A stretch of 64,000 nucleotides of DNA from assembly GCF_963678245.1 (NCBI RefSeq), contig NZ_OY782773.1:62001-126000 (forward strand), in the 5' to 3' direction. The DNA comes from an uncultured Sunxiuqinia sp. GTDB taxonomy: Bacteria > Bacteroidota > Bacteroidia > Bacteroidales > Prolixibacteraceae. A model generated the notes under the pieces. That model was not told the DNA's origin, did no database searches, and worked only from the letters and a program-made list of their open reading frames with translations. The translations under genes and the position numbers were made by a program. Shown here one piece after another: positions 1 through 8,350 of this stretch (positions are counted from its first letter, which is position 1; each line of letters starts with the position of its first letter).

Positions 1-267
1 TGATTCGGCTGCCAAATGGATTACGCCATCAAACTGCCTTTCCGCGAATAGTTGCAACATCGCTTCACTATCAACAATGTCAGCTTTCACAAATTCGTAA
101 TTCGGCTTTCCTTCCAAATCTTTCAGGTTAGCCAAATTTCCAGCATAAGTGAGTTTGTCGAGGTTAACAATGTTGTATTCAGGGTATTTGTTGACAAATA
201 GTCGAACCACATGGGAACCAATAAATCCGGCACCCCCGGTAATAAGGATTGTTTTATTTGACTTCAT
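1..267 (-). CDS. rfbB: dTDP-glucose 4,6-dehydratase, N-terminal part (runs off the window)
   Basis: Only the first 89 codons are inside the window; the gene continues past position 1. The visible part starts with an NAD-binding Rossmann motif (TGGAGFIGSH, residues about 10-19), followed by the NLDKLTYAGNLANL stretch characteristic of RmlB/RfbB, and ends in the HLAAES segment of extended SDR enzymes. The family converts dTDP-glucose to dTDP-4-keto-6-deoxyglucose in deoxysugar (rhamnose) synthesis for surface polysaccharide. The ATG at 267 fits the usual N-terminus. Another NDP-sugar 4,6-dehydratase cannot be excluded because the catalytic YxxxK lies outside the window. Confidence 0.85.
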   Translation of the reverse strand, partial: MKSNKTILITGGAGFIGSHVVRLFVNKYPEYNIVNLDKLTYAGNLANLKDLEGKPNYEFVKADIVDSEAMLQLFAERQFDGVIHLAAES

Positions 268-304
268 AGCTTTTAATTATTTTTTTCTCTGTTTTCTTGT
301 CTCG

Positions 305-355
305 TCATTTCACAAGAATAAATCCGGCGCCACCAGTTAGAAGTATTGTTTTCAT
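305..355 (-). pseudogene. N-terminal scrap of an NDP-sugar epimerase/dehydratase
   Basis: A 16-codon frame (MKTILLTGGAGFI, then three residues and TGA) repeats the Rossmann start of the adjacent rfbB (MKSNKTILITGGAGFIGSH) and then stops. It looks like the 5' remnant of a second extended-SDR sugar gene left after a deletion or recombination just upstream of rfbB. It is far too short to be functional. Confidence 0.5.
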
Positions 356-540
356 CTGATTATAATTTAAAATTTTCAACGGTTTTAGACGTAATTCTGT
401 TATAGTGAATTTATTGCGTGCGGAGGCCTTTGCATGCCCGTTTCATGTTTCTGATTTTTCAAACTTAAAAGTAGGGTTTTATTGATAAAAAGGAAAGTCA
501 AAATTAGATCGGCTTCATGTTTGAGCTTGTTGTTTTTCCT

Positions 541-1452
541 TTAAAACAGTTTCAGAAAGCTTCCCGGAACGGACGTTTCAAATCGCATCTTTTTACCCGT
601 TACCGGATGTTCGAAGGCTAAAACCCAGGCATGTAATCCGAGTCGACCAATCGGATTCGATTTTGATCCATATTTTTTGTCGCCAATCACCGGATGTTTT
701 AGGTCTTGCAGGTGTACCCGAATCTGATTCTTTCGGCCCGTTTCCAAATTCACTTTTAACATGGAGTACTCCTCGTTGCTTTTTGCGGTTGAATAGTGTG
801 TAATAGCATGCCGCCCCTTCTCCGGATCTTGTGTTGAGTGTACTTTAAACACGCTGCTTTCAAACAGGTACGAGCTAATGGTTCCTTTCGGTTGTTCAAG
901 CTTGCCTTCAATCACGGCCAGGTAAGTGCGTTCCGAAATTGTATGTTTCCAAGATTCCTGCAGCAGTTCCTGCATTTCTTCGCTTTTGGCAAACATCATC
1001 AATCCCGATGTTTCCCGATCGAGCCGATGAACGATAAAAATCTTGGCTTCGCGGTCTGCATCTTTCACATAGTTGCTCAAAATACTGTAAACCGTAGCTC
1101 GTTTTTCCTTTTCGGAGGCCATGGTCAGTAGTCCGGCATTTTTATTAATGATGATGAGGTCTTTGTCTTCGTAAACAATAGAAATACCTCGCATTTGCTT
1201 GGCAATAGGAGCCGGAGCCGTGTCAAGCGAAACCTTTTGTCCGGGTTTTAGCAGGTGATTAAATTGGGTGATCGATTTACCATCGACCTGCACCTGCTTT
1301 TTTTTGAGCAGGGTTTTGATGTTGTTGCGATTTTTATGAGGCAGGCTGGCAATTAGGAATTTCATCAACTCTTCCGGCTCTTTCACCTCAAAGCTTTGTG
1401 TTTGTGGTTTTTTCGAATGGGAGGCTTTTCCTCCTGAATAATTTTTTCTCAT
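541..1452 (-). CDS. RluA-family 23S rRNA/tRNA pseudouridine synthase
   Basis: The 303-residue protein has an N-terminal S4 RNA-binding domain (about residues 27-77) and a pseudouridine synthase domain with the family signature HRLDRETSGL (142-151). The catalytic aspartate is Asp145. The enzyme isomerises specific uridines in structured RNA in the cytoplasm. A basic 20-residue N-terminal tail precedes the S4 domain, common in Bacteroidota members. A TAnnTTTG promoter element lies just upstream. It is probably monocistronic; the neighbouring rfbB on the same strand is 270 bp downstream. RluC/RluD-type site specificity cannot be told from sequence alone. Confidence 0.93.
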   Translation of the reverse strand: MRKNYSGGKASHSKKPQTQSFEVKEPEELMKFLIASLPHKNRNNIKTLLKKKQVQVDGKSITQFNHLLKPGQKVSLDTAPAPIAKQMRGISIVYEDKDLIIINKNAGLLTMASEKEKRATVYSILSNYVKDADREAKIFIVHRLDRETSGLMMFAKSEEMQELLQESWKHTISERTYLAVIEGKLEQPKGTISSYLFESSVFKVHSTQDPEKGRHAITHYSTAKSNEEYSMLKVNLETGRKNQIRVHLQDLKHPVIGDKKYGSKSNPIGRLGLHAWVLAFEHPVTGKKMRFETSVPGSFLKLF

Positions 1453-1502
1453 GCTTAAAACTAATTTGTACCGGCTGGAAGGTCTTGAAATTCCAGTCGT
1501 TG

Positions 1503-1510
1503 CAAAGGTA
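1503..1510 (-). promoter_or_regulatory. Bacteroidota -7 promoter element for the RluA-type gene
   Basis: TACCTTTG on the minus strand matches the Bacteroidota -7 consensus TAnnTTTG. A TTG at 1532-1534 is a possible -33 element with 21-nt spacing. It lies 51 bp upstream of the start codon. Confidence 0.6.
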
Positions 1511-1762
1511 GAGTTAATCTTTCTTCTTTTTCAAGATTTAGAGTCCCATTTTGATTTTAAATGAGGGATAATTGGAATGCCGGACTTCGGGGCAAAAAGA
1601 CAAGTAGCTAAAAATGATTGAGCCCCGATCATTTTGAACAAGAAAAAGAAGCTTTTGTCGATGAAATGTCGGGTTGGAGCGGATTGATCCGTACTTTAGC
1701 CTAAGACTTGGTATTGATCTGGCGTAGGTGCAAAAGCGATTATTATCTCACAAAAATCCGTC

Positions 1763-1890
1763 TGTTCCAGTAATTTATACTGTAAAATTAATTAACTTGA
1801 GCAACGAAAAAAACAAACCAATGATCGCATCCTTTTTCACAATGCTTACCGCAGGTTGAAATAAGCAGAGAGATTGGTCAGGTATCAGGA
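1763..1890. repeat. Dispersed repeat, copy A (partner at 26602-26730)
   Basis: About 128 bp that align almost base for base with 26602-26730, including a shared ACCAATGATCG and a shared GCAG-TTGAAATAAGCAGA. Both copies lie in gene-poor accessory DNA. No reading frame is conserved, so it is more likely a remnant of a mobile or structured element than a gene. Family not identified. Confidence 0.6.
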
Positions 1891-2170
1891 TGATTGGATT
1901 GGGAGAACATGAACACGCCAGTGGTATGCCCACCTGTTAGCAATCAACGTTTGTAAAACATGAAGAAGCGGGTTTGATGACAAATTTAGCAATTCAACAC
2001 CTCAAAAATCGATATAAGAAATATAACAACACTAGTGTTGATACACACTAGTTATGGTTCATATTGAATCCAGGAAGCAAAAAAAGCCACGATTACGGGA
2101 TTTTTAAGCTAAAAAATGTTTTTTGGGAAGGAATTGAAAACAGAAAAAATGCCGGTTTAGGCATTTGTCC

Positions 2171-2237
2171 CAGTCGTTGTAACGGTCGGTTACCGTTGAA
2201 GCTGGCTTCTTGACGTAAGCAACGTCTGCAACGACTG
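2171..2237. repeat. 67-bp inverted repeat (hairpin)
   Basis: The outer arms CAGTCGTTG and CAACGACTG are perfectly complementary. An inner AACGGT/ACCGTT pair makes a second stem. It sits inside the apparent gene-less cassette and may be a structured RNA or a degenerate recombination site. No poly-U tract follows, so it is not a typical terminator. Confidence 0.5.
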
Positions 2238-2584
2238 AAGCGAAGTTCGGGAAAAAAAATGACAAAGTCAAGTCTTTTATTTCGCGAGCTTTCTGATTTT
2301 CAATGAATGAGCAGGGAGAACATTTTACATAAATTCAAAATAAATAATTAGTTTTAAAGGAAATTTTGAATCAACGAACCGTTTAAAATATTATACGGGC
2401 AAAAAGAAAAAAATAAATTTTAAACGGATAAGCCGCTTAAAAACCCGACAATACAGTGAACTATCCTTATACGAATATAAAGTTAATACCCTGTATTTTA
2501 AAGTGGCTTTTAGGGGCAGCGGGCTGGATTCAAAACGCCCGTATTTTATTGGAAAAAGAAGAAAAACAAAAATAAAATACGTAA

Positions 2585-2718
2585 CCATAACAACTTGTAT
2601 ATTTCATACCGGGGACAGGAATTCCCCGGAGCCGGTTTCCCGCGCATTTTTTCCCTTTTTTATGAAAAGGGGCCATCCCGCAAACCGGTACGAAACATAC
2701 AATTAAACGTTGTGTGTA
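2585..2718 (+). repeat. attC-like site a0 (integron cassette boundary)
   Basis: Imperfect inverted repeat. The left end CCATAAC, then TTGTATATTTCATACCGG, pairs with the right end CCGGTACGAAACATACAA followed by GTTGTGTGTA (R'-like box, GTT at 2709). The right box is complementary to the left box of site a1 (TACACACAAC), so together they bracket the gene at 2995-3561. This is the integron cassette rule: the two ends of one cassette are complementary. Confidence 0.65.
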
Positions 2719-2994
2719 ATTCACCACATAAGCACGTTCGACATAGATTTAATCGTAAATTATCTATTTCTCCAGAGGTGATTAAATCCTGTTGCTAAAG
2801 TGAAACGGGGTACGAAAATGAGCTGAAAAATAATGAATTTGAGTAAAAGTTAATTAATCGAAAATTAGTCTTTAGATTACTCAGAATTTGACGAAAACTT
2901 CAATTATTAAAATACTATTTCTATAAAAACAGAGACATTTATGAATTGAAATTTGGAAAATATTTAAATTGTTACGAAGAAAATATGTTAAATA

Positions 2995-3561
2995 ATGAAA
3001 AAAGTTAAACCCTATTTAATTGAGTTTGCAATAGTCACTGCCGGTGTTTTGATTGCATTATTTTTAAGCAACATAAAGGAAAATAATCAAGCACGAAAAT
3101 ATCATATTGCATCAATTGGAACCATAAATATGGAAGTTCAAGACAACTATTCTAACTTAGAAAGAATAGTTGAAAAACAAATGAGTTTGTTAGATACACT
3201 GATTAAATATACTAATGACTCTGAAAGTACAATTCTTGACCTATTCAAGAAATCAAATGGTTTGCAAATTGCAACAATAAAAAATGCGGGATTAGATTTC
3301 TATAAGAACGACCAGATAAATTCAATTGATTTTAAGATAATGGCAGCACTTATCCAAATGAAATCTTCATCTGATTTAATTGATAGTAAAGCGCAAAGAC
3401 TTACTGGCTTTACCTATTCAAACATTCTTGATAATTCAACTAAAAGTAAAACAGTAGTCATTTTGTATCTACAGAATTTATTAGATACGGAAAACCAATT
3501 ACTGGAATTATATGAGGAATTTATTAATGAGAATATTGAAATTGAACACAATACAAAATAA
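2995..3561 (+). CDS. Small membrane-anchored hypothetical protein (cassette gene 1)
   Basis: 188 residues. One N-terminal membrane segment (about residues 8-26, rich in I, V, L and F) is followed by a soluble, mostly helical domain. The start (basic residues, then an EFAIVTAGVLIALFLSN-type helix) resembles a group of small Bacteroidota proteins of the DUF6090 kind, but I see no catalytic motif. Function unknown. The stop codon lies 5 bp before the next attC-like site, as in a compact gene cassette, although the 5' gap to site a0 (about 280 bp) is longer than for the other cassettes. Codon use is strongly AT-rich. Confidence 0.7.
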   Translation: MKKVKPYLIEFAIVTAGVLIALFLSNIKENNQARKYHIASIGTINMEVQDNYSNLERIVEKQMSLLDTLIKYTNDSESTILDLFKKSNGLQIATIKNAGLDFYKNDQINSIDFKIMAALIQMKSSSDLIDSKAQRLTGFTYSNILDNSTKSKTVVILYLQNLLDTENQLLELYEEFINENIEIEHNTK

Positions 3562-3565
3562 AAAC

Positions 3566-3704
3566 TACACACAACACAGTACATATTGTAGGGCGGGGTT
3601 TGGTGGTACGCAACTGCGGATTCTCGCATCGCAGTTCCATGTCCTTCGGACAGGAACGCTCTCCGAAATCCGCAACGACAACTTGCAAGTGACCGTTAGC
3701 GGGC
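3566..3704 (+). repeat. attC-like site a1
   Basis: 139-bp imperfect inverted repeat between TACACACAAC (left, R''-like) and GTTAGCGGGC (right, R'-like, GTT at 3695). The arms GTACATATTGTA and ACAACTTGCAAGTGAC pair imperfectly. Further in, GCGGATT/AATCCGC pair. The tip is a near-perfect hairpin, GTTCC-A-TGTCC-TTC-GGACA-GGAAC. The core is nearly the same as in a3 and a9. Confidence 0.8.
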
Positions 3705-3753
3705 ATTATGACGACGACAAATTCTATTAAAATAAAAACCATAATAAGAAAAA

Positions 3754-4461
3754 ATGACAAAAAAATTACTATTACTTGCATTGGCAATTCTCTCTACATT
3801 TAATGTATTTTCTCAAATAGAAAAAAGAGAAATGATTATTTCTGTTGATGGAAATTATTCACAATCTACGATAGAGAGTGGAGTAACAAATAATCTAAAT
3901 TCAAATCAAGGTAAATATTTAAATATAGGAGCTTCTGTTGGTTATTTTATTACGGACAGATTAATTACAGGAATTGGATTTGATTATAATTGGGGAAAAG
4001 AAGATAGATTAAACAATTTAATGATTAATAGATACTATCAATCTGAAATAACAAATATTAAATCAAAGGTTTTTCTACCAAACTTATACATAGGATATTA
4101 TTATCCAATTACGAATAAATTATACGTTAATCTGAATATTAAATTCAGTTATGGAAAAATTAAGTCTGAATATGACTCTTTTTGGGCAGGTAGAGTATCT
4201 TATCCTTCAGGCACTTTGATTGATTTAACAGATGAGTATTCATCATCATATGCAATGAGTACAGACGGTTCATCAAAAGTTGACTATTTGGGCATTGATG
4301 TTTTACCTGAATTATCTTATTTTATATCATCAAGATTTAGTCTCTATATAGGGTTAGGTGGTGTATCCTATTCTTTTCTCGATTGGAAAACGGATAATTC
4401 AAGTTGGTCAATTAATTTTAACCCGACTTGTTGGAAAACTGGAATAAAGATTAAAATATAA
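3754..4461 (+). CDS. Predicted outer-membrane beta-barrel protein (cassette gene 2)
   Basis: 235 residues with a Sec signal peptide (MTKKLLLLALAILSTFNVFSQ). The mature part alternates glycine/aromatic-rich strands (VGYFITDRLITGIGFDYNWG, LYIGYYYP, LYVNLNIKFSYGK) and ends in a short hydrophobic strand (TGIKIKI), typical of an outer-membrane beta-barrel of the OmpW/porin-like type. Precise role unknown. It starts 59 bp after the R' box of a1 and stops 4 bp before the R'' box of a2, so it fills a cassette exactly. It has no visible promoter of its own. Confidence 0.8.
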   Translation: MTKKLLLLALAILSTFNVFSQIEKREMIISVDGNYSQSTIESGVTNNLNSNQGKYLNIGASVGYFITDRLITGIGFDYNWGKEDRLNNLMINRYYQSEITNIKSKVFLPNLYIGYYYPITNKLYVNLNIKFSYGKIKSEYDSFWAGRVSYPSGTLIDLTDEYSSSYAMSTDGSSKVDYLGIDVLPELSYFISSRFSLYIGLGGVSYSFLDWKTDNSSWSINFNPTCWKTGIKIKI

Positions 4462-4464
4462 AAC

Positions 4465-4600
4465 GCCCGCTAACAATAGCTATAGGCAATAGTGGGTGTA
4501 GCTCATTTTGGAGCGACGGATTCCCGCACTGACTTTCGTGTCGTCCCGACAGAAAGTCGCACACAATCCGGCACTGCCCATAGCCGAACCGTTAGCGGTA
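4465..4600 (+). repeat. attC-like site a2
   Basis: 136-bp inverted repeat. GCCCGCTAAC on the left is complementary to the GTTAGCGGGC that opens the preceding cassette. TATAGGCAATAGTGGG pairs with CACTGCCCATAGCC on the right. The right box is GTTAGCGGTA. The tip GACTTTC-TGTCG/CGACA-GAAAGTC differs in sequence from a1 but keeps the same hairpin form. Confidence 0.8.
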
Positions 4601-4641
4601 ATGCGAGAGACCGTTACAACAAAATAAAAACAGACAGAAAT

Positions 4642-5433
4642 ATGGACTTAAAACTAAATGGGAAAAGGGCATTTATAAGCGGTTCGACACAGGGAATTGG
4701 ATTTGCTATTGCTCAACAATTGCTAAATGAAGGAGTTGAAGTAACAATCAACGGGCGACAAACTGAAAAAACCTATCAAGCCAAAGAGAAACTACAAAAA
4801 CAATTTCCTGACAAAAATATTTCGGCAATAGCGGCAGACTTTTCAAAGAAAGAAGAAGTCGAAAAACTATTATTAAAGCTATTGGACATTGACATTTTAA
4901 TTAACAATGTCGGTATTTTTGAAGTAAAAGATTTTGAAAATCTCACAGACGAAGATTGGTATAAGTACTTTGAAATAAATGTAATGAGTAGTGTTCGTTT
5001 ATCCAGACAGCTATTGCCAGAAATGCTGAATAAAAATTGGGGACGAATTATTTTTATTAGCAGTGAATCGGGAGTGAATGTTCCTGAAAATATGATACAT
5101 TATGGAATGACAAAATCCGCAATGTTGGCTATTGCAAACGGACTTTCCAAACTGACAAAAGGAACGGAAGTTACCGTAAACTCAATTTTAGGTGGACCAA
5201 CTTATTCAAACGGAGTTGCAACAGTTGTTGAGCAAATTGCAGAAATGAAAAATCTTAACGTTGAGCAAATGAAAAATGCAATTTTACAACAGTCAAACGC
5301 TCATATTTTGTTACAGCGTTTTATTAACCCAACAGAGATAGCAAGTTTAGCAACCTATTTATCAAGCCCTTTATCCCTTGCGACAAATGGTGCATCTTTA
5401 AGAGCGGACGCAGGAGTATTAAAAATAATATAA
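4642..5433 (+). CDS. SDR-family oxidoreductase (cassette gene 3)
   Basis: 263-residue classical short-chain dehydrogenase/reductase. It has the cofactor motif GSTQGIG (14-20), the INNVG motif, and a catalytic Ser with YGMTK. Substrate unknown. The frame stays open upstream through site a2, but the ATG at 4642 is the right start because residue 1 onward matches the family (MDLKLNGKRAFISGS) and the upstream codons belong to the recombination site. The gene is bracketed by cassette-specific ends GTTAGCGGTA and TACCGCTAAC. Confidence 0.88.
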   Translation: MDLKLNGKRAFISGSTQGIGFAIAQQLLNEGVEVTINGRQTEKTYQAKEKLQKQFPDKNISAIAADFSKKEEVEKLLLKLLDIDILINNVGIFEVKDFENLTDEDWYKYFEINVMSSVRLSRQLLPEMLNKNWGRIIFISSESGVNVPENMIHYGMTKSAMLAIANGLSKLTKGTEVTVNSILGGPTYSNGVATVVEQIAEMKNLNVEQMKNAILQQSNAHILLQRFINPTEIASLATYLSSPLSLATNGASLRADAGVLKII

Positions 5434-5441
5434 GAAGCACA

Positions 5442-5580
5442 TACCGCTAACACAGTACATGTTGCAGGGCGGGGTTTGGTGGTAAGCCAACTGCGGATTC
5501 TCGCATCACAGTTCCATGTCCTTCGGACAGGAACGCTCTCCGAAATCCGTCTCGACAACATGTCCCAATCGTTGGCGGTA
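5442..5580 (+). repeat. attC-like site a3
   Basis: 139-bp inverted repeat from TACCGCTAAC to GTTGGCGGTA (GTT at 5571). GTACATGTTGCAG pairs with CGACAACATGTCCC. The core is almost identical to a1, including the TGTCC-TTC-GGACA tip, although the genes on either side are unrelated. Confidence 0.8.
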
Positions 5581-5602
5581 ATTGCAAAAAGGACACAGTA
5601 CA

Positions 5603-6631
5603 ATGAAAAACAGACTTTTAAAATTGACAACATTTATCCTGATTTTAATATTCGGGATAGCAGTAGGAATTTTTCTTAGGCAAAATAAGACGACTTGGAC
5701 TTTGATTAAAAAACCATTTGTTGAGTCTTATATAAAGTTTGACGATACGCGACAAACTGAATGGAGCAAAGAATTTGAAATAGTTGAAATTAAATCGAGT
5801 AAGGACAATAGTTTGCAGAAATCCTATTTCTATAAATCAAAATCAAATGAGACAAAACCTCTAATTGTAAGTTTACATACTTGGAGTGGTGATTACTCAC
5901 AAAATGACGATTTAGCAGAAATCTGTAAACATAAAGATTTGAATTATATCCATCCAGATTTTCGCGGGGCAAACAAAACATCAAATGCTTGTTGCAGTGA
6001 ATTAGCATTGACAGACATTGATGATGCAATAGCTTATGCAATCAAAAATTCAAATGTTGACACAACTAAAATATATGTTATTGGTGTTAGTGGCGGTGGT
6101 TATGCGACGCTAAGCACTTTTATGAAATCAAAACATAACATTAAAGAGTTTTCAGCTTGGGCATCAATTTCAGACTTAATTGCTTGGTATAATGAAAGTA
6201 AAATAAGAAACAACAGATACGCTGAAAATATCCTTGATTGCACGGGTTCTGAAAATGGACTAAACATTGAAATCGCAAAACAGAAATCACCAATTTATTG
6301 GAATACGCCAATAGAAAAATTAGAAAATTCAAAACTGACTATCTATGCCGGTATCTATGATGGAATACAAGGAAGTGTTCCAATTACACATTCAATAAAT
6401 TTTTACAATAAGCTATTAACCGATATGTCAGTATCTGATAGTTTAAAATATGTATCGACTTCCGAGAAATTAGAGTTGCTTGAAAAACGAGAGCCTTTAG
6501 GAGAATTTGGGAATATTTCTGATAGAAAAATTTGTTTAGAAAAGGAGTTTGGAAATGTGCGATTAATAATATTTGAAGGTAATCACGAAATGTTGATAGA
6601 ATTTGCATTAAATGAACTACTTGAAGAATAA
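5603..6631 (+). CDS. Alpha/beta-hydrolase, S9 peptidase-like (cassette gene 4)
   Basis: 342 residues. An N-terminal signal anchor (about residues 4-23) is followed by an alpha/beta-hydrolase fold. The nucleophile elbow is GVSGGG, the acid is probably the Asp of YAGIYDG, and the His is in FEGNHEM near the C-terminus, so the catalytic triad appears complete. It is probably a periplasmic or membrane-anchored esterase or peptidase; substrate unknown. The ATG at 5603 is preferred over the earlier TTG because the signal sequence follows directly. The cassette ends GTTGGCGGTA and TACCGCCAAC match over 10 bp. Confidence 0.82.
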   Translation: MKNRLLKLTTFILILIFGIAVGIFLRQNKTTWTLIKKPFVESYIKFDDTRQTEWSKEFEIVEIKSSKDNSLQKSYFYKSKSNETKPLIVSLHTWSGDYSQNDDLAEICKHKDLNYIHPDFRGANKTSNACCSELALTDIDDAIAYAIKNSNVDTTKIYVIGVSGGGYATLSTFMKSKHNIKEFSAWASISDLIAWYNESKIRNNRYAENILDCTGSENGLNIEIAKQKSPIYWNTPIEKLENSKLTIYAGIYDGIQGSVPITHSINFYNKLLTDMSVSDSLKYVSTSEKLELLEKREPLGEFGNISDRKICLEKEFGNVRLIIFEGNHEMLIEFALNELLEE

Positions 6632-6636
6632 CAACA

Positions 6637-6771
6637 TACCGCCAACAATAAATATACGTAATGCGGGACGATGTATGTAATTGAACTTTTGTACATTTAA
6701 TCAAAATTATTGCGGTTTGATGGTGAAGTGCCTTAAAATCCCGCACTACGCATATTCGAGCCGTTATGCCG
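6637..6771 (+). repeat. attC-like site a4
   Basis: 135-bp inverted repeat between TACCGCCAAC and GTTATGCCG. AATATACGTAATGCGGGA pairs with TCCCGCACTACGCATATT. The core differs from the a1/a3/a9 type, showing that sites vary in sequence while keeping the long-hairpin design. Confidence 0.78.
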
Positions 6772-6780
6772 CATTTTAAA

Positions 6781-7446
6781 ATGAGCAAGAAACTAATCAT
6801 ATTATGGATTCTAATATCCGGATTTAATCATTCAATTGCCCAGAATATTGATGGTCTTTGGAAAGAAGTTTATTGGAGTCCAATGACAAGTTATTACTAT
6901 TTCAATACTATTGATTCAACTTTCAAATCTTACTATCTAGATGACACGTTTGGTAGTTTTGGTAAAGGAAAATTTATAGAAAAAAGTAATCGCTTAATTC
7001 TGAAATATGACTCCATTGAATGTGATAAGCCTATTTTGGAAAGGTTCGACGATGATTTGATGCGTGACACAACTGGGATTTCATTTTTTCATTATTGGGG
7101 ATTCCCAAAACGTGTTGACATTATTTCGGATGGAGAAAAGATTTATTCAAATTGGACATCAAGTTCAGATTCAATTATTGAAGATTATTTGTTTATTGAA
7201 ATTCCCAAGAAGTTAGATCTTATAACTGTTGAAATATATGACTCCAATGGTACGACAGATAAATTGATAACAAGCTTCAAATGTAGATTGTATGAAAAAC
7301 CATTTTGCAATCTTTATTACTATCCTTCTGAGAGCTGGTATAAATATGAAAATTCAGAACGAAATGAGATAAAGGTTAAATGGAAAGGACAACAAAAATT
7401 AGAAATAAAAGGAAAAAATAAATACGGATTTAAAAAGATAAAATAA
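6781..7446 (+). CDS. Secreted hypothetical protein (cassette gene 5)
   Basis: 221 residues. A signal peptide (SKKLIILWILISGFNHSIAQ) is followed by a soluble beta-rich domain with no family I recognise. The ATG at 6781 is chosen because the earlier in-frame ATG at 6766 lies inside the R' box (GTTATGCCG) of site a4. Function unknown; probably periplasmic or surface. The stop is 8 bp before site a5. Confidence 0.72.
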   Translation: MSKKLIILWILISGFNHSIAQNIDGLWKEVYWSPMTSYYYFNTIDSTFKSYYLDDTFGSFGKGKFIEKSNRLILKYDSIECDKPILERFDDDLMRDTTGISFFHYWGFPKRVDIISDGEKIYSNWTSSSDSIIEDYLFIEIPKKLDLITVEIYDSNGTTDKLITSFKCRLYEKPFCNLYYYPSESWYKYENSERNEIKVKWKGQQKLEIKGKNKYGFKKIK

Positions 7447-7453
7447 AAAACGA

Positions 7454-7594
7454 CGGCATAACAAAGTACATATTTCAGAGCGGGATTGGTGCGGTATTGT
7501 AACTGCGGATTCTCGCATCATCGTTCCGTCCGGTGTCGGACACTGACGCTCTTCGAAATCCGCAACGACAACTTACAAGTGACCGTTGTAAAAC
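7454..7594 (+). repeat. attC-like site a5
   Basis: 141-bp inverted repeat between CGGCATAAC and GTTGTAAAAC (GTT at 7585). The tip is GTCCG-GTGT-CGGAC. The right 51 bp (7535-7585) are identical to 25305-25355 in site a11, and the identity stops at the G of the GTT box, which is the usual integron cut position (G/TT). Confidence 0.8.
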
Positions 7595-7635
7595 ATTTAA
7601 CCAAAAAATAAACGTTAGAACAAAAATTAAACCGA

Positions 7636-8199
7636 ATGAAAAAAATCTTATTGACCTTGACATTATGCGGACTGACTTTAATTGCGAAATCACAAACTGC
7701 TAGTGTAGAACAATCTACCTACGGAATACAAACTGGCGTTTTAGGAATTTGGGCTCATAAGGAGTCGAAATTATCGAATCAGATAGCTTTGAGAGCTGAA
7801 ATCGGAATGGATGCAGGATTTTGGGGAGGAAGTTTCTATCCGAAAAATGGATATTTAATGACACCTGTAATTACTCTTGAACCTAGATGGTATTATAATT
7901 TAGAAAAACGAATATCGAAGTCAAAAAACATAAAAGGGAATAGTGGGAATTTTCTAACGCTTCAAACAAGCTATCATCCTAATTGGTTTGTAATATCCAA
8001 TTATGACAATGTAGAAGTTGCAGACCAAATTTCGATAATTCCGACTTGGGGAATAAAAAGAAATATTGGAAATCATTTTACATATGAAACAGGAATTGGA
8101 ATTGGATACAGATATATTTTCGCTAAAAGTGTTGGATATTTAGAAAATGAAGGGGAAGCCGCTTTGAATTTGCATTTAAGAATTGGATACCGATTTTAA
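7636..8199 (+). CDS. Outer-membrane beta-barrel protein (cassette gene 6)
   Basis: 187 residues with a clear signal peptide (MKKILLTLTLCGLTLIAKSQ). The mature chain has amphipathic strands, repeated GI/GIGIGYRY segments and a C-terminal RIGYRF, typical of barrel assembly signals. Role unknown. The cassette ends GTTGTAAAAC and GTTTTACAAC are complementary over 10 bp. Confidence 0.75.
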   Translation: MKKILLTLTLCGLTLIAKSQTASVEQSTYGIQTGVLGIWAHKESKLSNQIALRAEIGMDAGFWGGSFYPKNGYLMTPVITLEPRWYYNLEKRISKSKNIKGNSGNFLTLQTSYHPNWFVISNYDNVEVADQISIIPTWGIKRNIGNHFTYETGIGIGYRYIFAKSVGYLENEGEAALNLHLRIGYRF

Positions 8200-8212
8200 C
8201 AGAATAAAAAAC

Positions 8213-8350
8213 GTTTTACAACACCGTATAAAATTAATTGCTAGTGCAAGCTTACTTACGAAAATCCGCGAGGATTTTCTATTCGGTTTGTATTTGCTAA
8301 ATTAGGTACTTAAACCACGCAACTAATCTTATACAAACCCGTTAGCTGCA
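8213..8350 (+). repeat. attC-like site a6
   Basis: Inverted repeat from GTTTTACAAC to GTTAGCTGCA (GTT at 8341). GTATAAAATTAATTGC pairs with GCAACTAATCTTATAC. The internal hairpin is AAAATCC-GCGA-GGATTTT. The core sequence differs from the other sites. Confidence 0.75.

Larger units (their letters stand above)
1511..2584. other. Gene-free stretch with nested inverted repeats
   Basis: I see no convincing gene in about 1.07 kb. It holds: a dispersed repeat at 1763-1890; a perfect palindrome AACACTAGTGTT at 2028-2039; a 67-bp hairpin at 2171-2237 closed by CAGTCGTTG/CAACGACTG; and an 11-bp perfect inverted repeat CCGTTTAAAAT/ATTTTAAACGG at 2379-2389 and 2417-2427. GTTATGGTT at 2051-2059 is complementary to the AACCATAAC that begins the next attC-like site. 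That suggests 2051-2591 is a cassette with no obvious protein gene. Short open frames here lack ribosome sites and family resemblance. Confidence 0.5.

Noticed and set aside
838..1131. Open frame on the plus strand inside the pseudouridine synthase gene
   Set aside because: It is antisense to a strongly conserved gene and has no family resemblance.
2391..2798. Several overlapping short frames around site a0
   Set aside because: They arise from the inverted repeat itself; none has a ribosome site or conserved composition.
4492..4641. N-terminal extension of the cassette SDR through site a2
   Set aside because: The codons lie in the recombination site; the SDR fold begins at the ATG at 4642.
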